The notes under the pieces were generated by a model that saw only the letters and a list, made by a program, of their open reading frames with translations, was not told where the DNA came from and did no database searches. From Verrucosispora sioxanthis (lineage in GTDB: Bacteria > Actinomycetota > Actinomycetes > Mycobacteriales > Micromonosporaceae): a DNA stretch of 64,000 bases. This document shows positions 8,561 through 16,511 of this stretch, one piece after another; the stretch's first letter is position 1; each line of letters starts with the position of its first letter. The DNA lies in contig NZ_SAIY01000004.1 in NCBI RefSeq assembly GCF_010560025.1, positions 310,001 through 374,000 on the forward strand, written 5' to 3'. A program made the translations under genes and the position numbers.

Positions 8561-9351
8561 GGGAGGAGGGTTCCCGACCGCCCACCGCGAGGCTCACCGG
8601 CGGCGACGGCGGCGAGCAGCCGGGCGGCGTGGGCGCGGGTCGCCGCGTACAGGCCGGAGCCGTAGCTGATCCGGGCCACGCCCAGGGCGGCCAGTGCCGT
8701 CCGCCCCGGTCCGTCGGGGCGGGCCAGCACGTTCACCGGTGCCGCCACGGCCTGCACGAAGCTCCGCAGTTGCGTCGGGTCGGCCAGCAGGATCGGGTAG
8801 ACGCAGTCTGCCCCGGCCGCCAGGTAGCGACGCGCCCGGCGGATCGCCTCGGCGAGCCGGTCGGCCGGCTCTGCACCGGGCCGTAGGAAGACGTCCGTCC
8901 GGGCGTTGACCACCACCGCCACCCCGGCGTCCTCCGCCGCGGCCCGCACCCCGGCCAGCAGGTCGGCCTGTTCCTCCGCATCGATCAAGACGCCGGTACG
9001 CGGATCCGAATCCTCCAGATTGAGCCCGACCGCCCCGGCGTCGAGCAACCGGGCGACCAGTTCGTCCGGGCGCAGACCGTAGCCCCGCTCCACGTCGGCG
9101 GTGACCGGGACGGCGACCGCGCGGGCGATCCGGGTCACGGCGGCGAACATCTCGCCCGGCGGGATTCGCTCGCCGTCGGCGTACCCGTGCGAATCGGCGA
9201 CGGCGGCGCTGCCGGTGGCCACTGCCGGAAAACCGGCGTCGACCACCGCCCGGGCCGAGGCGGCGTCCCAGGCATTGGGGAGCACCAGCGGGTCGCCGGG
9301 GCGGTGCAGGGCACGAAGCGCGACCGCCCGGGCCGCCGTCGAGTCGCTCAT
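8542..9351 (-). CDS. Isocitrate lyase / PEP mutase superfamily protein
   Basis: The protein of about 269 residues is a TIM-barrel of the ICL/PEPM superfamily. Recognisable stretches are LPNAWDAASARAV, TGSAAVADSHGY, VTADVERGYG (metal and substrate Asp), GLNLEDSD and VVNARTDVFL. Relatives cleave 2-methylisocitrate, oxaloacetate or phosphonopyruvate; the substrate cannot be assigned. ATG 9351 (MSDSTAARA) was chosen over an upstream ATG at 9402. It is divergent from the TetR gene, and the tandem TetR operators lie about 80 bp upstream, so it may be under the same control. Confidence 0.82.
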   Translation of the reverse strand: MSDSTAARAVALRALHRPGDPLVLPNAWDAASARAVVDAGFPAVATGSAAVADSHGYADGERIPPGEMFAAVTRIARAVAVPVTADVERGYGLRPDELVARLLDAGAVGLNLEDSDPRTGVLIDAEEQADLLAGVRAAAEDAGVAVVVNARTDVFLRPGAEPADRLAEAIRRARRYLAAGADCVYPILLADPTQLRSFVQAVAAPVNVLARPDGPGRTALAALGVARISYGSGLYAATRAHAARLLAAVAAGEPRGGRSGTLLPWSLSS

Positions 9352-9428
9352 GACCCGATTCTCGGCCCGACTCGGCGCCCGTCCGGAGAGCCAATTCGGC
9401 ATCGCCGGTTGTGGGAAACGCCACTGAT

Positions 9429-9462
9429 CTGACCGATCGGTCAGCTCTGACCGATCGGTCAG
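9429..9462. promoter_or_regulatory. Tandem TetR-type operators
   Basis: Two identical 16-bp perfect palindromes, CTGACCGATCGGTCAG, occupy 9429-9444 and 9447-9462. Their centres are 18 bp apart and the second ends 14 bp before the chosen TetR start. This is the expected arrangement for an autoregulated TetR repressor binding as two dimers. The site could also control the divergent ICL-like gene. Confidence 0.88.
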
Positions 9463-9476
9463 GCATGCTGAGAGTC

Positions 9477-10028
9477 ATGGCCCGCACCACCCCGCAGACG
9501 CACGGCGAGATCCTCGCGGCGGCGGCGAGACGCTTCGCCGCCACCGGCTACCGGGGCACGTCGTTGCAGGACATCGCCACCGAGGTGGGCTGTTCCAAGG
9601 CGGCGGTGCTGTACCACTTCGCCAACAAGGAGGCCATCCTCACCGAGCTGATGGCACCCGCGATCGAGGTGCTGCGGTCACTCGACGACCGGATCGCCGA
9701 CCAGCCCGGGCCGGCCGCCGCGCAGCGGGTCGCCGCCGAGGGCTTCGTCGACCTCGCGGTCCGGTTCCGCGGTGAGATCGCTCTGCTCCGGGGCGAGTTC
9801 CCGGAACTGCTGCAACAGCCCGGCTTCGCCCACATCCAGCAGATCTCCGAACGGTTGATCGACGCACTCGCCGGGCGGCCCGAGCGGGCCGCCGCCCGGA
9901 TCACCGCGCTGGTGCTGCTGGCTGGCATCGCCGAGACCTGCGGCCAGTTCGCCGACGTGCCCGACCAGGAACTGGGCGACGCGCTGCTGGCCCTGCTGCG
10001 CCGGGCGCTCGAACCGCCCGCCCACTGA
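9477..10028 (+). CDS. TetR family transcriptional repressor
   Basis: The 183-residue protein has the TetR N-terminal HTH (ILAAAARRFAATGYRGTSLQDIATEVGCSKAAVLYHF, written here as the region at residues 10-47) and an all-helical ligand domain. The start was placed at ATG 9477 rather than 9465 or 9411, because the latter would put the operators inside the gene. It precedes the MMPL exporter gene by 36 bp on the same strand, so it most likely represses itself and the exporter and responds to an exported lipid or drug. Confidence 0.9.
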   Translation: MARTTPQTHGEILAAAARRFAATGYRGTSLQDIATEVGCSKAAVLYHFANKEAILTELMAPAIEVLRSLDDRIADQPGPAAAQRVAAEGFVDLAVRFRGEIALLRGEFPELLQQPGFAHIQQISERLIDALAGRPERAAARITALVLLAGIAETCGQFADVPDQELGDALLALLRRALEPPAH

Positions 10029-10064
10029 CCCGTCCCACCATCCACGACCGAGGGAAAGGACCTC

Positions 10065-12317
10065 ATGGCGACCCTGCTCTACCGGCTTGGCCGGGGATCG
10101 ATGCGTCGGCGGCGACTCGTCGCCGCGATCTGGCTCGTCGTACTCGTCGGGCTCGGCCTGGCAGCAGCGACCCTGCGCGGCCCGACGGCCAGCAACTTCA
10201 CCATGCCCGGCACGGAGTCACAGCGTGCGCTCGACCTGCTGAACGAGCAGTTCCCGGCGGCAGCCGGCGCCACTGGCACCATCGCGGTCAAGGCACCCGC
10301 GCCGGGGCAGCTCGGCACGCCCGACGGCCAGGCGGCGATCCAGTCGATCGTCCAGGAGGCCACGACCGTCCCCGGTGTGCTCGCCGCCGTCGACCCGTTC
10401 CAGGTCGGCTCGGTCTCTCCCGACGGCCAGTACGCGCTGATCCAGGTGCAGTTCAACGACGGTGCCGACCAGATCACCGAGGAACAGCGGGAGGCGTACG
10501 AGCAGCTCGGCGCCCAGGCCGAGGCCCAGGGTTGGCAGGTGGCGCCCGGCGGTGAGGTGCTCAACACCGAGCCCGAGGTCGGCTCCACCGAGGCGATCGG
10601 CGTCGCGGTGGCCCTCGTCGTCCTGGTGGTCACCTTCGGCTCGCTGGTGGCCGCGGGCATGACCATGCTCAACGCGCTCATCGGCGTCGGCGTCGGCATG
10701 GCCGGCCTCTTCGCGCTGAGCGGCGTCATCGAGCTGACCAGCACCGCACCCATCCTCGCGTTGATGCTCGGCCTGGCCGTCGGCATCGACTACTCGCTCT
10801 TCATCACCTCGCGGTATCGGCAGAACCTGCTCGACGGCATGCCGGCGGACGAGGCGATCGGCCGGGCGGTCGGCACCGCCGGCTCGGCGGTGACCTTCGC
10901 CGGAGCCACGGTGGTCATCGCCCTGGCCGGTCTCGCCGTGGTGAACATCCCGTTCCTGACCGTGATGGGTCTGGCCGCCGCCGGCACCGTCACCGTCGCG
11001 GTGCTGGTGGCGATCACCCTGCAACCGGCGCTGCTCGGCTTCGCCGGCCGCCGGGTGCTGCCCCGCCGGTTGCGCTCGTCGGTGCCGGTGGCGCTGACCG
11101 CCGATGACCTGCCGGACGACGCCGCCCGCCGCAGCGACGTGACCACCCACCGCGCGGCACCGGAGACCGCCACCAACGGCAGCGAGGACACCTCGGCGTT
11201 CGGCTTCCGGTGGGCCCGGCTGATCACCCGGTTCCGGATTCCGGTGATCCTGGTCGGTCTGCTCGGCCTGGGACTGCTCGCGTTGCCGGCGCCGGACATG
11301 CGTCTGGCGCTGCCCGACGCCGGTACCGCGCCGGTCGGCTCGGCAGCGCGGGTCTCCAACGACCTGATCACGGAGGGCTTCGGACCGGGCTTCACCGGCC
11401 GGCTCGCGGTGGTTGTCGCCGGCGACGACGCCGGTGCCACCGCCGCCGCCATCCCGCAGGTCACCGCCCTGGTCCAGCGCACCGACAACGTGCTCGCCGT
11501 GGCCCCGCCGCAGCTCAGCCCGGACGGCCGGACCGCGCTGCTCGGGGTGATCCCGCAGACCGGTCCGACCGACCCGGCCACCGAGACGATGGTGCACGAC
11601 ATCCGCACCGCCGTCGGTGACATCCAGGGCGCCGACGTGCTGCTCACCGGGGTTACCGCGATCGGCATCGACATCTCCGAGAAGCTCTCCGACGCGCTGC
11701 CGATCTACCTGGCGCTGGTGGTCGGCCTGTCGATCCTGCTGCTGATGCTGGTGTTCCGCTCGGTGCTGGTGCCGGTCAAGGCGGCGCTGGGCTTCCTGCT
11801 CACCGTCGCCGCCACCTTCGGCATCACGGTCGCGGTCTTCCAGCAGGGGCACCTCGCCGACCTGGTCGGCCTGGACACTCCCGGTCCCCTGATCAGCTTC
11901 CTGCCGATCCTGCTGATCGGCATCCTGTTCGGCCTGGCCATGGACTACGAGGTGTTCCTGGTCTCCCGGATGCGGGAGGACTTCGTCCACGGCGACACCG
12001 CCCAGCAGGCCACCATCAACGGGATGGGGCACGGCGCGCGCGTGGTCACCGCCGCCGCCCTGATCATGACCTCGGTCTTCGGCGGCTTCATCTTCCTCGA
12101 CGACCCGGTGATCAAGTCGATGGGCTTCGCGCTCGCCATCGGCGTGGCCATCGACGCCTTCGTGGTCCGGATGACCATCGTGCCGGCGGTGATGTCGCTG
12201 CTCGGCAAGGTGGCCTGGTGGCTGCCCCGCTGGCTGGACCGGGCGCTGCCGAACGTCGACATCGAGGGCGAGAAGCTGCGCGCCCGGCTCGACGACAAGG
12301 TCGGTGCCGGCGCCTGA
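10065..12317 (+). CDS. MMPL family RND-type membrane exporter
   Basis: The 750-residue protein has the two-repeat RND/MMPL layout. Each half has one transmembrane helix, a large extracytoplasmic loop and a block of five helices (about residues 175-320 and 530-720). The proton-relay motifs GIDYSLF (first half) and AMDYEVFLVSR (second half) are present. A central linker at about 340-380 is hydrophilic. MMPL proteins export lipids, siderophores or drugs across the inner membrane using proton motive force. It sits directly behind its likely repressor and ends at a terminator. Confidence 0.93.
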   Translation: MATLLYRLGRGSMRRRRLVAAIWLVVLVGLGLAAATLRGPTASNFTMPGTESQRALDLLNEQFPAAAGATGTIAVKAPAPGQLGTPDGQAAIQSIVQEATTVPGVLAAVDPFQVGSVSPDGQYALIQVQFNDGADQITEEQREAYEQLGAQAEAQGWQVAPGGEVLNTEPEVGSTEAIGVAVALVVLVVTFGSLVAAGMTMLNALIGVGVGMAGLFALSGVIELTSTAPILALMLGLAVGIDYSLFITSRYRQNLLDGMPADEAIGRAVGTAGSAVTFAGATVVIALAGLAVVNIPFLTVMGLAAAGTVTVAVLVAITLQPALLGFAGRRVLPRRLRSSVPVALTADDLPDDAARRSDVTTHRAAPETATNGSEDTSAFGFRWARLITRFRIPVILVGLLGLGLLALPAPDMRLALPDAGTAPVGSAARVSNDLITEGFGPGFTGRLAVVVAGDDAGATAAAIPQVTALVQRTDNVLAVAPPQLSPDGRTALLGVIPQTGPTDPATETMVHDIRTAVGDIQGADVLLTGVTAIGIDISEKLSDALPIYLALVVGLSILLLMLVFRSVLVPVKAALGFLLTVAATFGITVAVFQQGHLADLVGLDTPGPLISFLPILLIGILFGLAMDYEVFLVSRMREDFVHGDTAQQATINGMGHGARVVTAAALIMTSVFGGFIFLDDPVIKSMGFALAIGVAIDAFVVRMTIVPAVMSLLGKVAWWLPRWLDRALPNVDIEGEKLRARLDDKVGAGA

Positions 12318-12324
12318 CCCGCAC

Positions 12325-12370
12325 GTCGACCCGGCCCTCCACCGCACGTCGGGTGGCGGGCCGGGTCGAC
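12325..12370. terminator. Bidirectional terminator between MMPL and Ere-like genes
   Basis: A 13-bp perfect stem (GTCGACCCGGCCC and its complement at 12358-12370) encloses a smaller CCACC/GGTGG hairpin. It lies between two convergent genes. Confidence 0.75.
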
Positions 12371-12376
12371 GCCGGC

Positions 12377-13633
12377 TCAGACGCCGGCCGGGTAGGTCTC
12401 CATCTCGCCCGGGGCGGCCAGGGCGGGCAACGGATGCAGGGCGGTGGTCTCGTCGCACCAGATGAAGGCGTCGTAGCGCTCCCCCAGCCGGGTCGGCACG
12501 TAGTTGCCCCACGACTCGAACGACGGGTCGTACACCACCCCGATCGCCCGGTGGTCGAGCGTGTCGGTGACCCAACCCGGCTGGTCCGGCCCGCCGAAGA
12601 CGAGCACCGCCCGCTCCGGCATCAGTTCGTGCAGCCGATGTTCGAGCGAACCGGGCCGGGCCGGTGGCACCACCATCGCCTCCGCCGGCGAACCCCAGCG
12701 CGGCGCGGCGATCACCGTGCCCCGCCAACTGCCGAAGCCGATCAGCGCCACCTGGTCCGGGCCGTGGCGTTCCCGGGCCAACTGGCCGATGTTCACCATC
12801 CCGTCGGCGGCCATGTCGGTCGCCCGCGCGTCACCGACGTGCGTGTTGTGCGCCCACACCACACCCCGGGCGCCCGGCCCGTAGCGGTCGAGCAGGCGAT
12901 CCAGGGTGTCGGTCATGTGGATGTCCCGGACGTTCCACGAGCCCGGCCCACCGGCGACCATCTCCCGGTAGTAGCGCTCCGCGCCGGCCACCACCTCCGC
13001 GTTCTGCCAGGCCGAGAAGGCGTCCGGCCCGTCGGCGGCGGCGTGTTCCCGGGTACGCGCCAGCAGCCGGATCACCTCCTGCTCGCACCGGGCGGAGACG
13101 AACCGGCTCGCCGCGCCGTACTCCTCGACCCGCTTGCCGTACGGCTCGAAGCACCGGTAGGCGTCCTGGGCGATCTCCAGCGACGCCGGCTCCTCCTCAC
13201 CGAGGTAGTCGAAGATCGCCTGCATCGACTCCCAGAGGCTGTAGACGTCGAGCCCGTGGAAGCCGACCCGGGCGGTCTCGGCCCGGTCCATGTTCCAGGC
13301 CCGCAGCCAACGACAGAAGCGGGCCACCTCGGCGTTGGCCCACATCCACGTCGGCCACCGTTCGAACCCCTCCAGGGCGGTCTGCGGCTCGGCCGCCGCT
13401 CCCGGGGCACCGGTCACCGAACGGTGCACCCGGTCGCAGTCCGGCCAGTCGCCCTCCACCGCCACGAAGGAGAAACCGCACTCGGCGACCAGACGGCGGG
13501 TCAACTGCTCCCGGATGCGGTAGTAGTCGTAACTGCCGTGCGTCGCCTCCCCGATCATCACCACCCGCGCGTCCCGGACACGCTCCAGCAACGGATCGAG
13601 GTCGCTCGGCGCGCCGAGCCGCTGTACCAGCAT
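12377..13633 (-). CDS. Erythromycin esterase family protein
   Basis: The 418-residue protein carries the Ere-family active-site pattern: GEATHGS (E29, H32), AVEGDW (E60) and AHNTHVGDA (H262, H265). EreA/EreB open the macrolide lactone ring by hydrolysis. Many actinobacterial members of PF05139 have no tested macrolide activity, so resistance is an inference. The neighbouring erm gene, 280 bp away on the same strand, makes a macrolide role more plausible. A DUF2795 gene between them is divergent from this gene. Start ATG 13633 follows an AGGC stretch; no strong ribosome site is seen. Confidence 0.85.
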   Translation of the reverse strand: MLVQRLGAPSDLDPLLERVRDARVVMIGEATHGSYDYYRIREQLTRRLVAECGFSFVAVEGDWPDCDRVHRSVTGAPGAAAEPQTALEGFERWPTWMWANAEVARFCRWLRAWNMDRAETARVGFHGLDVYSLWESMQAIFDYLGEEEPASLEIAQDAYRCFEPYGKRVEEYGAASRFVSARCEQEVIRLLARTREHAAADGPDAFSAWQNAEVVAGAERYYREMVAGGPGSWNVRDIHMTDTLDRLLDRYGPGARGVVWAHNTHVGDARATDMAADGMVNIGQLARERHGPDQVALIGFGSWRGTVIAAPRWGSPAEAMVVPPARPGSLEHRLHELMPERAVLVFGGPDQPGWVTDTLDHRAIGVVYDPSFESWGNYVPTRLGERYDAFIWCDETTALHPLPALAAPGEMETYPAGV

Positions 13634-13719
13634 GCCTGCGGCTACCCGGCACCCCGACGGGCAAACGCGGTGGCCCGCCGGGGGTGTGCCGGGGCAGCTA
13701 CGCGGGTAGTCCGCACAGC

Positions 13720-13911
13720 ATGACCGACAGCGGTGCCGCCCTGCACGAGTACCTCGCCGGGTTGGAGTATCCCGTCTCCCGTGAGGATCTGATCCGCTGG
13801 TGTCAGGAGAACGGGGCGAGCACCGAGCAGTTGCAGGCCGTACGCGCGCTGCCGGTGGACCAGTTCAGCTCGCCCACCGAGCTGACCGAGGCGCTGGGCA
13901 CCCTCCCCTGA
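13720..13911 (+). CDS. DUF2795 small protein
   Basis: The 63-residue acidic protein matches the DUF2795 pattern: LAGLEYPVSREDLIRWCQENGAS followed by ALPVDQFSSPTELTEALG (regions at residues 11-33 and 42-60). Family members are small helical proteins common in actinobacteria, with no established function. It is divergent from the Ere-like gene and convergent with erm, whose repaired frame ends 5 bp away. Confidence 0.85.
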   Translation: MTDSGAALHEYLAGLEYPVSREDLIRWCQENGASTEQLQAVRALPVDQFSSPTELTEALGTLP

Positions 13912-13916
13912 GCCGG

Positions 13917-14713
13917 CTAGCGGGCGTGCAGCAGGCGGTACAGCACCAGCCACTGCTCCGGCCAGACATGCCCCACCGGGAGGTCCGGGTCGAGCCGGCT
14001 GGCGCGCAACGCCGCCGCCAGCCGACCCTTCGAGTGCTCGCGGGCCAGCGACGCCGCGAGCGAGCCGCCGACCCCGCCGAACCCCAGCTCGACCATCCGG
14101 CGGTACGCCGGTAGGGCCGGGTTGGCAGCAACGGCGTTGCCCGCCGCTCGATGCGCAGGATGCCCGCGTCGACCCGGGGCACCGGGCGGAACGCGGTACG
14201 CGGCACCCGCCCGGCGAGCCGCCAGTCGAACTCCGGCCAGCTGAGCACCGTCAGTCGGGTCGACCGGCCGTACTCACCGGTGCGCCGCCGGGCGTACTCC
14301 AGCTGGGTGAGCAGGGTGGCGGCGCGCAGCCGCGGCGCGGCCAGGCACCAGCGCACCACCGCCGCGGTCAGCGACCACGGGATGTTGCCGACCACGCAGA
14401 ACTCCTCCCCCGGTGCCACGGTGGCGAGGAAGTCGGCCTGGCGGTGTGTCACGTTCGGCAGGGTCGCGCAGACCCGGGCCAGTTCCGTCGCGGCGACGGG
14501 ATCCACCTCGTACGCCGTCAGCCGGCCGCAGCGCGTGGCCAGCGGGCGGGTCAGTTGCCCCCGGCCGGCGCCGACCTCCAGCACCAGTCCGTGCGGATCG
14601 GGGCGGGCGGCGTCGACGAACCGCGCGACGGCGGCCGGGTCGGCGAGGAAATTCTGCGAGAGCACGCGACAGGACCGGTCGCGTCCGGTCGTGCGGGTAC
14701 GGCGGGGCGCCAT
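13917..14713 (-). pseudogene. erm: Erm-type 23S rRNA adenine N6-methyltransferase, one frameshift
   Basis: Residues 1-198 are a clear Erm/KsgA methyltransferase: LSQNFLADP, motif I LEVGAGRGQLT, acidic loop YEVDP, catalytic motif IV GNIPWSL (NIPY/F in most Erm), and FRPVPRVDAGILRI. The frame is then lost. The correct C-terminus, ALPAYRRMVELGFGG through LVLYRLLHAR, continues in the next frame to TAG at 13917-13919. Adding one base to the CC pair at 14117-14118 restores about 265 residues. Family members methylate A2058 and give MLS resistance. AAGGA lies 9 nt before ATG 14713. Given the other frameshifts in this window, a sequencing error is more likely than a dead gene. Confidence 0.85.
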
Positions 14714-14729
14714 GGCGTCGTCCTTGTCT

Positions 14730-14844
14730 GTCGCCGGGTGGCGACGGGAGCGGACAGGCGACCGTCGACGGGGCCTGTCCGAGCGATCGGGACTCGGACG
14801 GCCCTGGTGAGATGGCGCGGAAGCGGCACCGCGCGATGCGGTGC
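14730..14844 (-). promoter_or_regulatory. Hairpin cluster in the erm leader (candidate attenuator)
   Basis: Three stable stem-loops lie between the leader ORF stop (14874) and the erm start (14713). They are GCACCGC/GCGGTGC (14826-14844, 7 bp, 5-nt loop), CGGACAGGC/GCCTGTCCG (14751-14781, 9 bp) and GTCGCC/GGCGAC (14730-14745, 6 bp), the last about 16 nt before the ATG. CTGTC at 14728-14732 can pair instead with GACAG at 14753-14757, so mutually exclusive folds are possible. This is the architecture of erm attenuators; function is inferred. Confidence 0.5.
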
Positions 14845-14873
14845 GGGTGACGCGGGCGGATGCGCGGAAGGCG

Positions 14874-14987
14874 TCAGTCGCGGGTCGCGCCGGCCAGGGC
14901 CGGACGCCGGACGCGCGGGCGGGCCACCAGCAGCGGCCCGTAGGCGGCCGGCGAGGCGACCGCGTTGATCAGGGCGTGCACGCACAT
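14874..14987 (-). CDS. Candidate 37-residue leader peptide of erm
   Basis: The small ORF begins MCVHALINAV and ends AGATRD. All but one of its 37 sense codons end in G or C (36/37), as in the real genes here and more strongly than the non-coding sequence around it. TAGGGT lies seven bases before the ATG, so the transcript would start at the initiation codon. It ends 160 nt before erm, with hairpins between. It resembles no protein I know. A role as a ribosome-stalling leader is inferred from position and structure. Confidence 0.5.
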   Translation of the reverse strand: MCVHALINAVASPAAYGPLLVARPRVRRPALAGATRD

Positions 14988-15035
14988 GCCGGCGACCCTA
15001 CCGACTCCTCCGGCCGGTGGCGACCGCTTTACCGC
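14988..15035 (-). promoter_or_regulatory. Candidate erm promoter with AT-rich box
   Basis: Reading the minus strand, GGTAAAGCG is followed by GTCGCC, an 18-bp spacer and TAGGGT, with transcription expected at the leader ATG. A short AT-rich tract just upstream of a poor -35 is reminiscent of WhiB7-activated resistance promoters, including mycobacterial erm. The match is weak and the call speculative. Confidence 0.3.
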
Positions 15036-15041
15036 CCGCGC

Positions 15042-15944
15042 TCAGGCCGGCACGTCGACCATGGTGCCCTGCGCGCGGGCGGCCTCGGCGGCGGCGAGGA
15101 CCGCCACCACCTCGCGGCCGAAGCGCACGTCGCAGCGGTGGTCCCGGGTACCGGCGTCGACCTCGGCCAGCAACTGGTCGATGGCCACCCCGAAAGCCGT
15201 CGCCGGGCTGGCACCACCGTTCGGCAGTCGCTCGATGCCGCTCTCGCCGTAGAAGACGAACTCGGCGGCGACCGAACGGGGTGGTGCGTCAAGCGTCAGC
15301 GAGACCGTGCTGGTGGCCCCGTCGGCGTGGCTGAGCAGCAGGTGCACCAGGCCGCCGGGACCGTCGGTGGCGGCGACCCGGGCCACCCGACCGAGCACCG
15401 GCAGCAGCACGGCCAGCGCGTGCGGGCCGACGTCCCACAGCGCGCCGTGCTCCCGCCGCCACGGCGACTGCCCGTACGGGCTGCCGGGCTGGAAGATCGA
15501 GGCGAACCGGATCACCGTTGCGGTGTGCCAACCGCCGGCCGCGGCGGTCGCGGCGATGAAGCCGGCGACGTCCGGCTGGTACCGGCCGGTGAAGAAGACC
15601 ACCGACGCGACACCCGAGTCGGTGGCCGCCTCGACCACGCGGTCGGCGTCAGCCACGGTGAGCGCGAGCGGCTTGTCCAGCAGCAGGTGCCGACCGGCGG
15701 TGGCGGCCCGGACGGCGATGTCCGCCTGGACGTCCGGCGGCAGTGCGACGGCAACCGCCTCGCACGCCTCGATCAGCGTGTCGACGTCGTCGAAGGCCGG
15801 TACCCCGTACCGGGTGGCCAGCGCGGCGGCCTTGTCCGGGTTGCGCCCCCACACGCCGACCAGTTCCGCTCTCGGGTGCGCCTCGAGCGCCGCCGCGTGC
15901 GTCTCCGCCGCCCAGTGCCCGGTGCCGAACAACCCGAACCGCAT
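15042..15944 (-). CDS. Gfo/Idh/MocA family oxidoreductase
   Basis: The 300-residue protein has an N-terminal Rossmann domain (MRFGLFGTGHWAAETHAAAL), the conserved LLDKPLALT (the EKP-type motif, here DKP), and the C-terminal alpha/beta substrate domain with EHGALWDVGPHAL. Family members oxidise or reduce sugars, inositols or similar substrates with NAD(P). The substrate is unknown. The ATG at 15944 has GGAGG about 9 nt upstream; the in-frame extension to 15974 is not supported. It is divergent from the small membrane protein genes at 16113. Confidence 0.88.
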   Translation of the reverse strand: MRFGLFGTGHWAAETHAAALEAHPRAELVGVWGRNPDKAAALATRYGVPAFDDVDTLIEACEAVAVALPPDVQADIAVRAATAGRHLLLDKPLALTVADADRVVEAATDSGVASVVFFTGRYQPDVAGFIAATAAAGGWHTATVIRFASIFQPGSPYGQSPWRREHGALWDVGPHALAVLLPVLGRVARVAATDGPGGLVHLLLSHADGATSTVSLTLDAPPRSVAAEFVFYGESGIERLPNGGASPATAFGVAIDQLLAEVDAGTRDHRCDVRFGREVVAVLAAAEAARAQGTMVDVPA

Positions 15945-16056
15945 CCCGTACCTCCGCCGTCCTCGCCTGGCCACGGCCGATCCGCGACAGTGATCACGCT
16001 AGTCCCCGCCGAGCGGCCGCGCCCGCCGTCCCGCCGGGACATGTCGGCGTCGCTCT

Positions 16057-16115
16057 TACTACGGGGGTTAGTAGAGTGGGCCGGTGATCGGAACGAGCAC
16101 CGGACGGACCGGGTG
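16057..16115 (+). promoter_or_regulatory. Palindrome, -10 element and overlapping leaderless uORF
   Basis: TACTA-N7-TAGTA (16057-16073) is an inverted repeat overlapping the -10 hexamer TAGAGT (16072-16077). Six bases later GTG at 16084 opens a 10-codon reading frame whose TGA overlaps the GTG start of the next gene as GTGA (16113-16116). This fits a repressed, leaderless transcript with a coupled upstream mini-ORF. Confidence 0.45.
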
Positions 16116-16511
16116 ACCACCGCCGCGACCACCACCGGGTCGCCGGCCGACGGGGCCCTGGCCGTCGCCGCCATCGTGCTGTCGCTGCTGGTCGCGGCCT
16201 GGGCGCTGGTGGCCGCGCTGCGCCACCGGCCGCCGGACCGGATGCAGTTGATCGGGCTGGGCGTACTGGAGCTGCTGCTGCTCGGCCTGGTGCTGGTGAC
16301 CGCCGTGGCGCTGGCCGACGGTGAGCGTCCGGGCGAACCGGGATCGTTCTTCGGCTACCTGGTCACGCTGGTCTGCCTGCCGCCGCTGGCGGCGGTGCTG
16401 GCCCGGATGGAACCGACCCGGTGGGGCTCGGCGATCGTGTGCGCGGTGTGTCTGGTTACGCCGGTGGTCGTGGTCCGGCTTCAGCAGACCTGGCAGGTGC
16501 TCGGTGGCTGA
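16113..16511 (+). CDS. Small integral membrane protein, unknown function
   Basis: The 132-residue protein has four hydrophobic helices (about residues 15-36, 45-68, 77-92 and 101-120) and short charged loops (RHRPPDR, ADGERPGEP). I do not recognise a specific family; similar four-helix proteins occur in actinobacteria. The GTG at 16113 was chosen because it overlaps an upstream mini-ORF stop and starts just before the first helix; longer in-frame extensions run through the divergent promoter. It overlaps the next gene by 8 bp, so the two are an operon. Confidence 0.68.
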   Translation: MTTAATTTGSPADGALAVAAIVLSLLVAAWALVAALRHRPPDRMQLIGLGVLELLLLGLVLVTAVALADGERPGEPGSFFGYLVTLVCLPPLAAVLARMEPTRWGSAIVCAVCLVTPVVVVRLQQTWQVLGG

